From Nitrososphaerota archaeon (GTDB taxonomy: Archaea > Thermoproteota > Nitrososphaeria > Nitrososphaerales > CADDZS01), in the NCBI GenBank assembly GCA_027886785.1, contig JAPCJV010000071.1, positions 1 through 7,914 of the forward strand: 7,914 nucleotides of DNA, given 5' to 3'. The notes below the pieces were generated by a model. That model was not told the origin of the DNA. It did no database searches and saw only the letters and a program-made list of their open reading frames with translations. Made by a program: the position numbers and the translations under genes. Shown in pieces: positions 1 through 5,740 of the stretch; the stretch's first letter is position 1; every line of letters begins with the position of its first letter.

Positions 1-1062
1 ATTTACAACGAAATAGTATCCGTTCTTGCTTCCCGCACCGACGACCTGCGTTCCGATGCCATTGATCGTGGTGGTAAACAATTGTACAGGCATTCCTTGG
101 TCATAGTCTCTCTGATCACCGGGAGTCAGCTGGAAATGCCAGATCAAGCTTCCGTCAGCTGAATTTAACGCTACTATGCTATCCGTAAAGAGATCAGTTT
201 TTTGGGAATTGGGCGTCCGGACTTTAACGAGACTTCCCGCTGGAGAAGGATTTCCAGTTCCAAAATAAACCACACCGGTAGTTGGATCCACTGCGGGTAC
301 ATTCCACACAGCTCCTCCTCCACAATCGCAGCCGTGTGTTCCGTTTGTCCCCCAGGTATTGCCGTAAAAAGCCTGATTCGTTGCATTAATCAAAGAAGGA
401 GGAACGGTGTAGAAGGTCCATAGCAGTTGACCACTAGTTTCACTAAATGCTCTAACAAATCCCCTGATGCCGCCTGTTGGACCGCCATCCCCGGACGCTT
501 CCCCGACGATGAGCTTTCCTTGGAAGGCAAGAGGAGTTGCTTCGATTCCAGCGTAGGCGCTGGATGAACCTACTACTCCTTGCGTAATCAGGCTGGTCCA
601 AACTAGACTTCCTGTTGTTGCATCCAGAGCGACCAGCAAATTATTGCTTGTTCCTCCGTACAGGATTCCGTTGTCGATGGTGACTCCCACTCTCGTTGAA
701 TAGTGGAGGTTAGTTGTCTTTCCGGGACCGTCTACCCAGACCACCTTTCCGGTCAGTTCGTCTAGTGCCCAGATAGAGCCTCCTCCCGTAATATACACAA
801 TTTTGTTTATGACGACAGCAGATCCTGACGCGCCGGGGATATGTGTGGACCACAACAATGAAAGATCGCCCACATTTGAAGAATTTATGATGGTTTGAGG
901 ACTGTAACCAGTGTTCTGTTGGTTTTGATCTTGAAATGACCATGTGGAGTTTACAGGAGCTTGCACTTGAGAATTAAGGGGGAGGGCACCGGCTGTGACA
1001 AAAAGGATCGCGATCACGGATGAGACAGCCGTACGCCACTTGTTGATGTATATCTGATCCAG
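1..1062 (-). CDS. Exported PQQ-like beta-propeller protein (C-terminus cut by window edge)
   Basis: An open frame of 354 codons runs off the left edge. It begins with a Sec-type signal peptide: a basic stretch (NKWR) followed by a hydrophobic stretch (AVSSVIAILFVTAGALPL), then an N/Q/S-rich mature start, so the protein is expected outside the membrane. Four PQQ-propeller blade motifs of the form A-x-D/N-x-x-x-G-x-x-x-W are visible at about residues 99-109, 145-155, 205-215 and 298-308. A quinoprotein-like block GGGAVWNVPAVDP...YFGTGNP lies at 248-272, with a C-D-C pair just before it (245, 247). The region matching the TPHDxWD motif of PQQ alcohol dehydrogenases reads TPGDQRDYD (313-321), so PQQ catalysis is uncertain; a structural or binding propeller is possible. 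The start is unclear: the frame has no ATG, and the first usable codon is CTG at 1062-1060. An out-of-frame ATG lies at 1067-1065. Fold confident, activity not. Confidence 0.85.
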   Translation of the reverse strand, partial: MDQIYINKWRTAVSSVIAILFVTAGALPLNSQVQAPVNSTWSFQDQNQQNTGYSPQTIINSSNVGDLSLLWSTHIPGASGSAVVINKIVYITGGGSIWALDELTGKVVWVDGPGKTTNLHYSTRVGVTIDNGILYGGTSNNLLVALDATTGSLVWTSLITQGVVGSSSAYAGIEATPLAFQGKLIVGEASGDGGPTGGIRGFVRAFSETSGQLLWTFYTVPPSLINATNQAFYGNTWGTNGTHGCDCGGGAVWNVPAVDPTTGVVYFGTGNPSPAGSLVKVRTPNSQKTDLFTDSIVALNSADGSLIWHFQLTPGDQRDYDQGMPVQLFTTTINGIGTQVVGAGSKNGYYFVVN

Positions 1063-1087
1063 TCCATCCTATTAGAATTGTATTTTT

Positions 1088-1096
1088 GTAATATAC
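1088..1096 (-). promoter_or_regulatory. TATA-like box for the beta-propeller gene
   Basis: Read on the minus strand the element is GTATATTAC, inside the 35-base gap between the coiled-coil gene and the beta-propeller gene. Its centre is about 25 bases before the ATG at 1067 and about 30 before the in-frame CTG at 1062. This is the usual spacing for archaeal leaderless transcription, so this gene probably has its own promoter. Seen by eye only. Confidence 0.45.
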
Positions 1097-1097
1097 G

Positions 1098-1565
1098 TCA
1101 AAATTCCTCTTGAGGAGGCCCCTCGAAAGATTCTGGTTCAAGACGCCCTAATTTTTTTGTTACTGTAGAGCTATTAACGAGATTAGGAAGGGAGATATTT
1201 TCAGGTGGAGGAATAAGCTTGATTTCGTTCTTGTTAGAAAAGCCATTTTCGAGCTCGCCGAGCTTTTGAGTGACACGAAGAAGATCCCTGCCGAAAGCCT
1301 CCATTCTCAAGTTGATCAAGTCGATATCTTTTCCCGTAGCTTGAAGTACTTCCTTTGTTTCACCGATCTCCTGGACAATAGCTCCCAATTTGTCCAACTC
1401 CAACCCGAGTTTTTTTACCTCCTTCTGCGAGTTCCGAAACTCTCGTTCCACATTCAAGACCCGCGACAAGAGCTTGTTCTCGAGAAAGATAGCGTACACA
1501 CTGATTGCAATAAACCCAGAGACGGCCACAATCAGGATAAGATCGTTCGCCGTGAGATCTGCCAT
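1098..1565 (-). CDS. Membrane-anchored coiled-coil protein, function unknown
   Basis: A 155-residue protein I cannot assign to a named family. Residues about 8-28 form one hydrophobic helix (LILIVAVSGFIAISVYAIFL) that should anchor the N-terminus in the membrane. Residues about 31-107 are rich in L, E, K and R with heptad-like spacing of leucine, isoleucine and valine, suggesting a long coiled coil. The tail (about 118-155) is rich in proline and acidic residues and probably unstructured. This layout resembles small membrane tethers or scaffolds, but that is only a resemblance. The ATG at 1565 is preceded by AGGAAGG about 8 bases upstream, one of few Shine-Dalgarno-like sites in this window, as expected for a gene inside an operon. 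The competing plus-strand frame at 1266-1706 has no recognisable features. Confidence 0.7.
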   Translation of the reverse strand: MADLTANDLILIVAVSGFIAISVYAIFLENKLLSRVLNVEREFRNSQKEVKKLGLELDKLGAIVQEIGETKEVLQATGKDIDLINLRMEAFGRDLLRVTQKLGELENGFSNKNEIKLIPPPENISLPNLVNSSTVTKKLGRLEPESFEGPPQEEF

Positions 1566-1793
1566 CTAGTTGCCCTTCCTGCTTGTTCGCGATGGTCGAA
1601 ACGAAAGTTGGCGTATTTCGCATTCACAGTAATCCGTTGTTGTGACTTTAGGGCGAGAACATTTGGCGGCAGCGGTTTGAGCAAAAATTGTCACGGACGT
1701 ACTTGAAAATCGAGCTCCCGTTTTCGTAACGAGAATTACATGAGATGGTACGGAATAGATTACAGAGAAAATCGCTCTTCTCAAATCATACAT
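1566..1793 (-). CDS. Doubtful small ORF abutting the coiled-coil gene
   Basis: A 75-codon frame whose TAG stop directly touches the ATG of the coiled-coil gene. The product would be basic, with cysteines at C-x(11)-C-x-C in the second half, and shows no family resemblance I recognise. In favour: a TATA-like element (TATATTAA) lies about 43 bases before its ATG, and the downstream gene has a Shine-Dalgarno-like site, which fits a two-gene transcript. Against: low-complexity basic composition and no recognised domain. It may equally be leader sequence of the coiled-coil gene. Confidence 0.25.
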   Translation of the reverse strand: MYDLRRAIFSVIYSVPSHVILVTKTGARFSSTSVTIFAQTAAAKCSRPKVTTTDYCECEIRQLSFRPSRTSRKGN

Positions 1794-2041
1794 TCCAAAC
1801 TTACGGGCGCAGTTTTTGCCGTACTTTAGATTAATATAGAATCCGATTCACTTTGTCGGAGACGATTAAATTTTCAAGCGCCTCTTCACCTCTACGACGC
1901 ATACTAACTTACTGGATTCTGAGGGATAGATCTCGTTGCAATCGATGCATCGTAAGAAGTACTCAACTGAACTAGTCTCGTGCATGTTATTCAACGCCGC
2001 TTTGCCGAAGGGAGGGATAGCATCCGTGTATTCGGGATAGG
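1794..2041. other. Intergenic region with TATA-like box and palindrome
   Basis: A 248-base stretch between the peptidase end and the small ORF, with no convincing gene. It holds a minus-strand TATA-like element at about 1831-1840, a perfect 10-base palindrome CGATGCATCG at 1943-1952, and at 1963-1980 an 18-base match (two transitions) to the sequence directly before the dps start. No clear T-run terminator follows the peptidase stop. Confidence 0.4.
1831..1840 (-). promoter_or_regulatory. TATA-like box, likely promoter of the small ORF/coiled-coil unit
   Basis: Read on the minus strand: TCTATATTAA. A start of transcription near 1810 would give a leader of about 16 bases to the small ORF, or about 245 bases to the coiled-coil gene if the small ORF is not real. 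Confidence 0.35.
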
Positions 2042-3276
2042 TTACGTCAGAAGTTCATCCAAGTACCGGGTTTTCGTAAGCATTTCATAACCTCCATCCG
2101 TGATCAGAGCCATGTCTTCTACTCCAGCGGCGCCCACTCCTTCTTTGGAGATTCTCGGCTCCACTGTTATGACCATATTTTTTTCAATTTCATATCCAGA
2201 TCCTGCGCCTCAGAAGGTGGACCGAAAAAGGGAAACTCATTCCCTATCAAGCCCAGCCCATGGGCGGTCCAAGTCTCGTATTCCGGGTAACCCGATTCTT
2301 TCAACGATTCACGACAGGCAGCATCCACCTCCGAACCCAGAACTCCAGGCTTGACTTTTTTCATTCCCGCCATATAGCAATCGTATGCAGCTCGGTACAG
2401 TTTCTTGACTTCAGCGCTTGGAGAGCCCCTTCCGCAGAATCCCGTGCGAGCTGAATCCCCGTTATAGCCCTCTACAAAGCACCCGCAGTCAAAATGAAAC
2501 AGTTCTCCTTCTCTGATTCTTTTATTTGTCATGAGGAAGTCTTTCGCCCCACGCGGACCCGACGAAATGATCGAGAAAAAAGGTGGCCCCTCCGAGCCCG
2601 CCTCGATCATCGCGGCCATAATTTTCGCGTAAACCTCGTTCTCCCTGACGCCAGGCGTGCGTCCGGTAATTAATCCGATTTCTAATCCAATGTCAGTAAT
2701 TCTAGCGGCTTCGCGTAGAAGTTTGATTTCTAGCTTATTCTTGATCGCCCTCTGCATCATCATCAGCCTCGCCGCCGGAACAAAATCAGACTGTGGAAGT
2801 ACTTTCCTAAGCTCGTCTGCTACATTGAATGTCAACTGATCCAGGCCGATCTTTGCACCGTCGCCGACGCCAAATTTTTTTAGAACAGCTTTGAAGCATC
2901 TAGCCCACCGATCTGGAATAATGGTGCCCGGGGGCATGGGATAATATTTCCAATTGGGTTCTGCCTCGTAAGAGGATGCTGAGGTGAATGCCCAATATTT
3001 TCCATCTGCCGTTAGGATTGCAGCACTGTGGTCTTGCCAGGCATCGTTCTCATGATACATCTTCTGACAGTTAAGATATCTTACGTTGTCTTCAGCCGTA
3101 AGAATTAAGGCATCAAGCCCTTGTTTTCTCATTCTCGCTAGAGTTCCGGTTTGATTTAGCTCCCGTAATTCCTCCAGGTCAACAATCTGATCCTCTTTTC
3201 GTATACCGACAACGCAAAAATTCATGACAGGACTTGTTGCGATTTTATTAAAGTTGTGTGAAAGACCACGATTCAT
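2042..3276 (-). CDS. M24-family metallopeptidase (Xaa-Pro type), frameshifted near C-terminus
   Basis: Family members are dinuclear-metal peptidases that cut dipeptides or peptides next to proline; some relatives hydrolyse other substrates, so the exact substrate is open. Residues about 33-170 form the creatinase-like N-terminal domain and about 175 onward the pita-bread catalytic domain. Metal ligands visible are D263 (HFDCG), D274 (YNGDSART) and H339 (AHGLGL). The uninterrupted frame stops at 2167 after 369 residues, short of the last two ligands. One base out of frame the sequence continues as NMVITVEPRI...GVEDMALIT and ends at TAA 2042-2044, supplying E373 and E387 of a 411-residue protein. 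The break is at a run of seven A (2184-2178); eight would restore the frame. Either a sequencing error, a recent mutation or slippage. ATG 3225 is an alternative start, with a TATA-like TTTAATAAAA just before it. Confidence 0.88.
2178..2184 (-). other. Frameshift point: A7 run in the metallopeptidase gene
   Basis: On the minus strand the codons read TTG AAA AAA ATA TGG TCA TAA. With one more A, or a -1 slip after the second AAA, they read TTG AAA AAA AAT ATG GTC ATA and continue into the conserved M24 C-terminus. The heptamer G-AAA-AAA is only partly slippery for ribosomes; polymerase slippage on A7 is also possible. Confidence 0.85.
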
Positions 3277-3281
3277 GAGAG

Positions 3282-3296
3282 AGCTCGATCCGAGCT
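3282..3296. repeat. Perfect dyad AGCTCG-atc-CGAGCT before the peptidase start
   Basis: Two 6-base arms around a 3-base centre, ending 6 bases upstream of the first ATG of the metallopeptidase. It could be a hairpin at the mRNA start or a protein-binding operator. A dyad of this size can also arise by chance. Confidence 0.4.
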
Positions 3297-3526
3297 TTGG
3301 CGCTAAGAAAAGCTTGGTTTCCAGCTCAGCCGTAGAGTTCCCTGCGTTTGCAGATATGCGGACTTCGGTTTGTTACTGCCCGCGGTGCAGGGGACCAGTT
3401 GTTCAAAATACTGGAGCTTTGGTGAGGATCGCGTTCGAACACGCGCGTTCTGTTTGAGTACCCGAACTCCTTTCAAAAATCTTAGAGTTACTGGATTTCT
3501 TATTCATGAACTCGGAGTCCACTTAT

Positions 3527-3556
3527 AAAAAATGGAAGCGGCCCCCCTTTGGGGGC
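3527..3556 (-). terminator. Hairpin plus T-run terminator after the GYD-domain gene
   Basis: Thirteen bases past the stop codon the minus strand has GCCCCC-AAA-GGGGGG (3556-3541), a G/C hairpin with a three-base loop, followed by a T6 run at 3532-3527. The T-run alone would suit archaeal termination; the hairpin makes it look like a classic intrinsic terminator. The TTTTTTATAAG here also resembles a TATA box. Confidence 0.65.
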
Positions 3557-3568
3557 ACTCCATCGAGG

Positions 3569-3889
3569 TTACTTTCCAGGAGGACGATACATTGGCATCT
3601 TCTTGGAGGCTTGGTCTACTTCTTCTGCTGTAACAAGCGGGACTAACATCATCGTCACCGCGCCGCTGGAATTAATAGCTCCTGAAGCCGCCACCGCGCT
3701 CGCATGATCTGGAAACTCACCCACTCCATAGACATCATGCTCTCCGTAGGCGAAATAAAATGACTCCATTTTTCCTCCGACGCTCTTGATCACTTGTTCT
3801 GCTGCTTCGCGACGTTTGGATCCGCCTTCCTTCATAACACCCTTCATACCGTCTGCCGTGTAGTTTACTACGAATAGATACTTTGGCAT
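3569..3889 (-). CDS. GYD-domain protein
   Basis: A 106-residue protein that fills one GYD domain (Pfam PF08734), a small ferredoxin-like alpha/beta fold found in bacteria and archaea whose biochemical role is not established. Recognisable parts are the opening strand MPKYLFVVNYT, the helix GVMKEGGSKRREAAEQVIKSVGGKMESFYFAYG at about 17-49, the signature region GEHDVYGVGEFPD at about 49-61, and NSSGAVTMMLVPLVTAEEVDQA near the end. Length is normal for the family and no signal peptide or membrane segment is seen, so it is probably cytosolic. The ATG at 3889 has no Shine-Dalgarno site, but an A/T-rich box sits 28 bases upstream, fitting a leaderless message. It is divergent from dps across 248 bases and ends in its own terminator, so it is likely a single-gene unit. 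Confidence 0.85.
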   Translation of the reverse strand: MPKYLFVVNYTADGMKGVMKEGGSKRREAAEQVIKSVGGKMESFYFAYGEHDVYGVGEFPDHASAVAASGAINSSGAVTMMLVPLVTAEEVDQASKKMPMYRPPGK

Positions 3890-3911
3890 AAGGGCCGGGA
3901 TTCAACGGCTT

Positions 3912-3922
3912 GCATTTATTTG
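3912..3922 (-). promoter_or_regulatory. TATA-like box for the GYD-domain gene
   Basis: Minus-strand CAAATAAATGC, centred about 28 bases before the ATG at 3889, the spacing expected of an archaeal leaderless transcript. Confidence 0.45.
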
Positions 3923-4093
3923 AATTGGTGCAATTTTATCGTGGCGCTCTCTATTTCTAGGCGAAATTGGTCTGATCTTGAGTATTCTTTCCCATAACCA
4001 CAGGGAAGGTCGCGATCCGTTAGTCCTAAATGAAATTTTTCGTTTTCTATGAACACTTCCGAGTTTCTGATTTTCGTACAAAAGTTACTTGAT

Positions 4094-4101
4094 CTTTAAA
4101 T
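4094..4101 (+). promoter_or_regulatory. TATA-like box for dps
   Basis: CTTTAAAT, centred about 40 bases before the ATG at 4138. With usual archaeal spacing, transcription would begin near 4124 and leave a leader of about 14 bases, which is the stretch carrying most of the 18-base motif shared with 1963-1980. Confidence 0.45.
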
Positions 4102-4137
4102 CGATCCAAAAGTTCGCGTTCAATTGAACTAGTCTTG

Positions 4138-4680
4138 ATGGAACAACAATCAAGCAAGAAAGAATTCGAATCATTTCCCGCCCCAGTAGAGCTCGCGACG
4201 ACCACCGACTTAATGGAGCAAGAGGTAAAAGCCGTTACCGAAGCCGTCAATCCGTTGGTTGCAGATGCCTTCGCCTTGTACGTGAAGACGAAAAACTTTC
4301 ATTGGCACCTTTCGGGGTCGCACTTTCGTGATTTTCACCTGTTATTCGACGAACATGCCGATCAAATTTTTGATTCAATCGACGTGATGGCCGAGAGAGT
4401 GCGTAAAGTAGGTGGCACGACTATTCGCAGCATCAGTCACATAAGCCTGTTACAGACGATCGAGGATGACGACAATGATATCGTGCCTGCGGGAGAAATG
4501 ATCAGGCGCCTTTTGGAGGATAATTCACACATTGCAAAGAAGCTCCGGGAGGCTATTGGGGTCTGCGACCGGAATCGTGATTCCGCCACCAGCAACGAGC
4601 TACAGTCAATCCTCGACGACACCGAACGCCGCAAGTGGTTTCTCTTCGAGATTTCGAAGGGAATAAAAAATACGGAGTAA
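4138..4680 (+). CDS. dps: Dps-family ferritin-like DNA-protection / iron-storage protein
   Basis: Dps proteins form 12-subunit shells that oxidise Fe(II), usually with hydrogen peroxide, and store the iron, protecting DNA from Fenton damage. The 180-residue product carries the inter-subunit ferroxidase signature: H55 in NFHWH, H67 in FHLLFDE, D82 and E86 in DVMAER. The spacings of 12, 15 and 4 residues match the family's known iron ligands exactly. The following GG (92-93) and the acidic loop IEDDDND (108-114) also fit. The first 30 or so residues are a polar extension; such tails bind DNA in some Dps proteins, but this one is not strongly basic, so DNA binding cannot be inferred. The ATG at 4138 is chosen over the TTG just before it. 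A T6 run at 4711-4716 may end the transcript. Cytosolic or nucleoid-associated; probably induced by iron or oxidative stress, though no operator is identified. Confidence 0.93.
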   Translation: MEQQSSKKEFESFPAPVELATTTDLMEQEVKAVTEAVNPLVADAFALYVKTKNFHWHLSGSHFRDFHLLFDEHADQIFDSIDVMAERVRKVGGTTIRSISHISLLQTIEDDDNDIVPAGEMIRRLLEDNSHIAKKLREAIGVCDRNRDSATSNELQSILDDTERRKWFLFEISKGIKNTE

Positions 4681-4710
4681 AAGCAAAGCTGCAAAAGATG
4701 CGGGAACTCC

Positions 4711-4716
4711 TTTTTT
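4711..4716 (+). terminator. T6 run downstream of dps
   Basis: Six T bases about 30 bases after the dps stop, in the short gap before the methyltransferase gene. T-rich tracts without a hairpin are typical archaeal terminators. Weak evidence on its own. Confidence 0.35.
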
Positions 4717-4739
4717 GGTTACATTAATTTGATTGCCCG

Positions 4740-4750
4740 CCTAATAATTT
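4740..4750 (+). promoter_or_regulatory. TATA-like box for the DNA methyltransferase
   Basis: CCTAATAATTT, centred about 28 bases before the ATG at 4774. It supports that ATG as a leaderless start rather than the in-frame TTG at 4729, which lies upstream of the box. Confidence 0.4.
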
Positions 4751-4773
4751 TGACAAATTGCTTTGTTCTAAAA

Positions 4774-5739
4774 ATGGAAAGACGGGATCGGTATCCCGTA
4801 ACTTGGAATCACATAAAAGGACGGCCGAATTTCTCGGATTACGAATCAATGGCTGGAAAGAACGATCTAAAAATAGAGAAGAAGGGGACGCCGTTCTTTG
4901 ATTCGAATCAAATCCGAATTCTGAATGAGGATTTCCTGGCCACTAAAGCCGTGGAGGACGAAAGTGTAGATCTAACTGTAACTTCACCTCCCTATGGAAT
5001 CGACGTAAAATACGGAAACTATGACGATAATGTGGCTTATTCGGAATACTTAGTTTTCAATGAAAAGTGGTTGAAGAAATGTTTCCAATTATCTAGGGCA
5101 GACGGCAGGTTGTGCCTGAATATTCCCCTCGACAAAAACAAAGGAGGGCAGCAGAGCGTATACGCGGATCTTGTCAAAATTTCAAAAGAGGTCGGGTGGA
5201 AATATCATACGACGATCATCTGGAATGAGCAGAATATTTCGAGAAGGACTGCTTGGGGGTCTTGGCTGAGCGCCTCGGCACCCTTTGTAATTTCTCCGGT
5301 GGAAGTAATTCTGGTGATGTACAAAAGCACTTGGAAGAAGACCAGCGGCACTCGCAGGTCCGATATTTCGCGTGACGATTTCATGAACTGGACCAACGGT
5401 TTTTGGAATTTTGAGGGACAAAATGAAAGAGAACCGGAAACAAATCCCGTCTGGAGTTTTAACGGAGAGAGTAAGAAAAAAATTGGTCATCCGGCTCCGT
5501 TCCCGGTGGAACTGCCTAAACGCTGCATCAAAATGTTCAGCTTTGTAAGTGACACGGTTCTAGATCCGTTTTTGGGGAGTGGGTCCACATTGATCGCGGC
5601 TCACCAGACGAACCGGCAAGGAATAGGGGTCGAGGTAGATGAGAAATATTGCGACTTAGCGGTTGCTCGTTTAGAGCAGTATGGTCTGCATCAGAAGACA
5701 CTGGAGCAGGCGGTCAATACTAACCCGATTAATTCGTAA
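4774..5739 (+). CDS. Beta-class DNA methyltransferase (SPPY type, probably N4-cytosine)
   Basis: Transfers a methyl group from S-adenosylmethionine to an exocyclic amino group of a base in DNA (N6_N4_Mtase family, PF01555). From the ATG at 4774 the protein has 321 residues. The catalytic motif IV TSPPYG is at 70-75, and the SAM-binding motif I DPFLGSGST is at 264-272, followed by the acidic motif II GVEVDEKY. This order (IV before I) defines the beta class, and SPPY is more often found in N4-cytosine than N6-adenine enzymes. The middle part, including SDISRDDFMNWTNGFWNF at about 196-213, probably holds the target-recognition region; the target sequence cannot be read from the gene. No restriction endonuclease is visible beside it, so it appears to be an orphan regulating or marking DNA. 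A start at TTG 4729 would add 15 hydrophobic residues; ATG 4849 is another option. Confidence 0.88.
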   Translation: MERRDRYPVTWNHIKGRPNFSDYESMAGKNDLKIEKKGTPFFDSNQIRILNEDFLATKAVEDESVDLTVTSPPYGIDVKYGNYDDNVAYSEYLVFNEKWLKKCFQLSRADGRLCLNIPLDKNKGGQQSVYADLVKISKEVGWKYHTTIIWNEQNISRRTAWGSWLSASAPFVISPVEVILVMYKSTWKKTSGTRRSDISRDDFMNWTNGFWNFEGQNEREPETNPVWSFNGESKKKIGHPAPFPVELPKRCIKMFSFVSDTVLDPFLGSGSTLIAAHQTNRQGIGVEVDEKYCDLAVARLEQYGLHQKTLEQAVNTNPINS

Positions 5740-5740
5740 C

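Larger units (their letters stand above)
3277..3568. other. Structured-looking intergenic region upstream of the peptidase
   Basis: This 292-base gap has no convincing gene; the plus-strand 77-codon frame through it lacks domain features. It contains several inverted repeats: an 8-pair stem (one G-U) between 3338-3345 and 3387-3394, an inner GCGG/CCGC pairing at 3358-3361 and 3380-3383, a CCAGT/ACTGG hairpin at 3395-3399 and 3410-3414, and the dyad at 3282-3296. A TATA-like TTTTTATAAG on the minus strand near 3523-3532 could start a transcript with a leader of roughly 220 bases to the peptidase. A tRNA was looked for and not found. Confidence 0.35.

Noticed and set aside
1266..1706. Plus-strand 146-codon frame opposite the coiled-coil gene
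   Set aside because: The minus-strand frame has a membrane helix, heptad pattern and Shine-Dalgarno site; the plus frame has no coherent protein features.
1943..1952. Perfect palindrome CGATGCATCG
   Set aside because: Ten-base palindromes are common by chance and it is not at a defined distance from a start or a strong promoter; listed only as part of the intergenic region.
3300..3450. Possible tRNA: a D-arm-like GCTCAGCCGTAGAG and a TTCGAA element near 3430
   Set aside because: The arms do not assemble: no matching acceptor stem, no proper 5-pair T-stem around a 7-base loop, and no anticodon arm at the right spacing on either strand.
3224..3457. Plus-strand 77-codon frame containing C-Y-C-P-R-C
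   Set aside because: It overlaps the start of the peptidase, has no recognised domain, and its cysteine cluster falls in the inverted-repeat region; probably chance.
3989..4007. TTCCC/GGGAA inverted repeat between the GYD gene and dps
   Set aside because: Only five pairs with a nine-base loop and no T-run or start nearby; too weak to call a regulatory element.
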